Assembly: GCA_013812265.1 (NCBI GenBank)
Contig: JACCTQ010000204.1
Location: 1-12,803 of the forward strand
Source of the DNA: Actinomycetota bacterium
Lineage (GTDB): Bacteria; Actinomycetota; Thermoleophilia; Gaiellales; Gaiellaceae
Length of the DNA stretch: 12,803 nucleotides
Direction: 5' to 3'
The position numbers and the translations under genes are program-made. This document shows, piece after piece, positions 11,913 through 12,803 of this stretch (its first letter is position 1; each line of letters begins with the position of its first letter). Below the pieces are notes generated by a model. It saw only the letters and a list, made by a program, of their open reading frames with translations, ran no database searches and was not told the DNA's origin.

Positions 11913-12803
11913 TCTCGAGCGAAAGCACTCGGCGTCGCCCGTCCCCAAGGACTGGACGTACGCGCCGGCCCCGGAATCGCGGGACATCGTCGCGATCGAG
12001 GACCGCTACCAGCTCTTTATCGGCGGTGAATGGGTCGAGCCTCGCTCCGGCGAGTACTTCGCGACCATCGATCCGTCCAGCGAGGAGCCGCTGGCGGAAA
12101 TCGCCCAGGCCGGCGCAGAGGACGTGGCGCTCGCGGTCGACACCGCGCGTGGCGCGCTCGACGACGGCTGGTCCGCGATTTCGCCCTCCGAGCGCGCCAA
12201 GTACCTGTTTCGCATCGCCCGCATCCTCCAGGAGCGTTCGCGCGAGCTCGCGGTCCTCGAGTCCTTGAACGGCGGCAAGCCGATCCGTGAGGCGCGCGAC
12301 GTCGACCTTCCGCTGGCGGCTGCTCACTTCTTCTACTACGCGGGTTGGGCCGACAAGCTCGAGTACGCCTTTCCGAACCGCCGGCCGAGGCCCGTCGGCG
12401 TGGCCGGACAGATCATCCCGTGGAACTTCCCCTTGCTCATGCTGGCTTGGAAGGTGGCTCCCGCGCTGGCCGCGGGGAACACGGTCGTGCTGAAACCGGC
12501 GGAGACGACCTCACTCACAGCGCTCCTCTTCTGCGATGTGCTTCGGCAGGCGGAGGTACCGCCGGGCGTCGTGAACATCGTCACAGGCGACGGCCGCGCC
12601 GGCGCGGAGATCGTCAAGCACCCCGGCGTCGACAAGATCGCCTTCACCGGGTCGACTCAGGTTGGAAAGGCGATTCAGCGGGAGCTCGCCGGCACGGACA
12701 AGCGACTGACGCTGGAGCTCGGGGGCAAGGCCGCCAACATCATCTTCGACGACGCGGCGCTCGACCAGGCGATCGAGGGGATCATCAACGGGATCTACTT
12801 CAA
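11905..12803 (+). CDS. aldehyde dehydrogenase (partial, cut by right edge)
   Basis: NAD(P)-dependent aldehyde dehydrogenase; the first 299 codons are present. TTG 11905 is the best start: it overlaps the deoC end by 8 bases, is followed by MTDLERKHSASPVPKDWTY, and no ATG or GTG occurs in frame before residue 74. Cofactor and catalytic motifs: IPWNFP (PWNF at 172-175), KPAETT, FTGST at 247-251 and E271-LGGK (general base). In ALDHs the catalytic cysteine lies about 34 residues after that Glu, so it should be only a few residues beyond the window end. No SD precedes the TTG, so it probably depends on coupling to deoC. The natural aldehyde is unproven, but acetaldehyde from DeoC is the obvious candidate. 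Confidence 0.92.
   Translation, partial: MTDLERKHSASPVPKDWTYAPAPESRDIVAIEDRYQLFIGGEWVEPRSGEYFATIDPSSEEPLAEIAQAGAEDVALAVDTARGALDDGWSAISPSERAKYLFRIARILQERSRELAVLESLNGGKPIREARDVDLPLAAAHFFYYAGWADKLEYAFPNRRPRPVGVAGQIIPWNFPLLMLAWKVAPALAAGNTVVLKPAETTSLTALLFCDVLRQAEVPPGVVNIVTGDGRAGAEIVKHPGVDKIAFTGSTQVGKAIQRELAGTDKRLTLELGGKAANIIFDDAALDQAIEGIINGIYF

Noticed and set aside
1..12803. tRNA, rRNA, CRISPR or IS elements
   Set aside because: No TTCGAATCC-type T-loop, no regularly spaced direct repeats and no transposase were seen on either strand.

Overview
The window is a high-GC stretch (roughly two thirds G+C by eye) of a bacterial chromosome. It is most likely from an actinomycetote of the Thermoleophilia type (Gaiellales/Solirubrobacterales-like); this is inferred from protein style, codon use and the recurring TACACT-type -10 boxes, not from a search. 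Nearly all of it is housekeeping DNA: 14 protein genes are supported, one of them cut by the right edge. There is no tRNA, rRNA, CRISPR array, IS element or phage gene.

Left end (1-674). A strong-looking leftward promoter (TTGTTC-16-TACACT, 128-155) drives something that leaves the window at base 1. Its first 120 bases carry a near-perfect Shine-Dalgarno sequence, a possible 13-codon leader ORF and a perfect 8-bp hairpin with a second SD-like loop. Next comes a leftward Rieske [2Fe-2S] ferredoxin, then a divergent intergenic region with a palindrome over a TTGACA box and the hrcA promoter.

Central rightward block (675-9002). The order is hrcA - dnaJ - prmA - mtaB - HIT - yqeY - phoH - ybeY - dgkA/PAP2 - cdd - era. 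The genes are tightly packed, mostly with 4-base stop/start overlaps. They cover heat-shock control and chaperoning (HrcA, DnaJ), ribosome and tRNA modification or maturation (PrmA, MtaB, YbeY, Era), lipid-carrier metabolism (a DgkA-PAP2 fusion) and pyrimidine salvage (Cdd). The order closely follows the classic Firmicutes arrangement, but grpE, dnaK, rsmE and rpsU are absent from their usual places, and recO is absent after era. Two starts, prmA and HIT, appear to be CTG codons. dnaJ and phoH, and more weakly mtaB, have a -10-like box 7-8 bases before the start codon, which suggests leaderless internal transcripts.

Right part (9003-12803). A leftward membrane-anchored zinc metallopeptidase (YpfJ family) converges on era with 8 bases between the stops. 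Upstream of it is a 158-bp element bounded by inverted copies of the palindrome GGGGTC(A/T)GACCCC, resembling a REP/BIME-type or MITE-like unit. Then comes a leftward SAM-dependent methyltransferase, divergent by 32 bases from rightward deoC. deoC is followed, with an 8-base overlap and a TTG start, by an aldehyde dehydrogenase that runs off the right edge. DeoC makes acetaldehyde, so the pairing suggests a deoxyribose-phosphate catabolic module, and Cdd upstream fits nucleoside salvage in general.

I found no convincing new multi-gene system. The items most worth a second look are the inverted-repeat element, the DgkA-PAP2 fusion, the leaderless-promoter pattern and the structured leader at the left edge.
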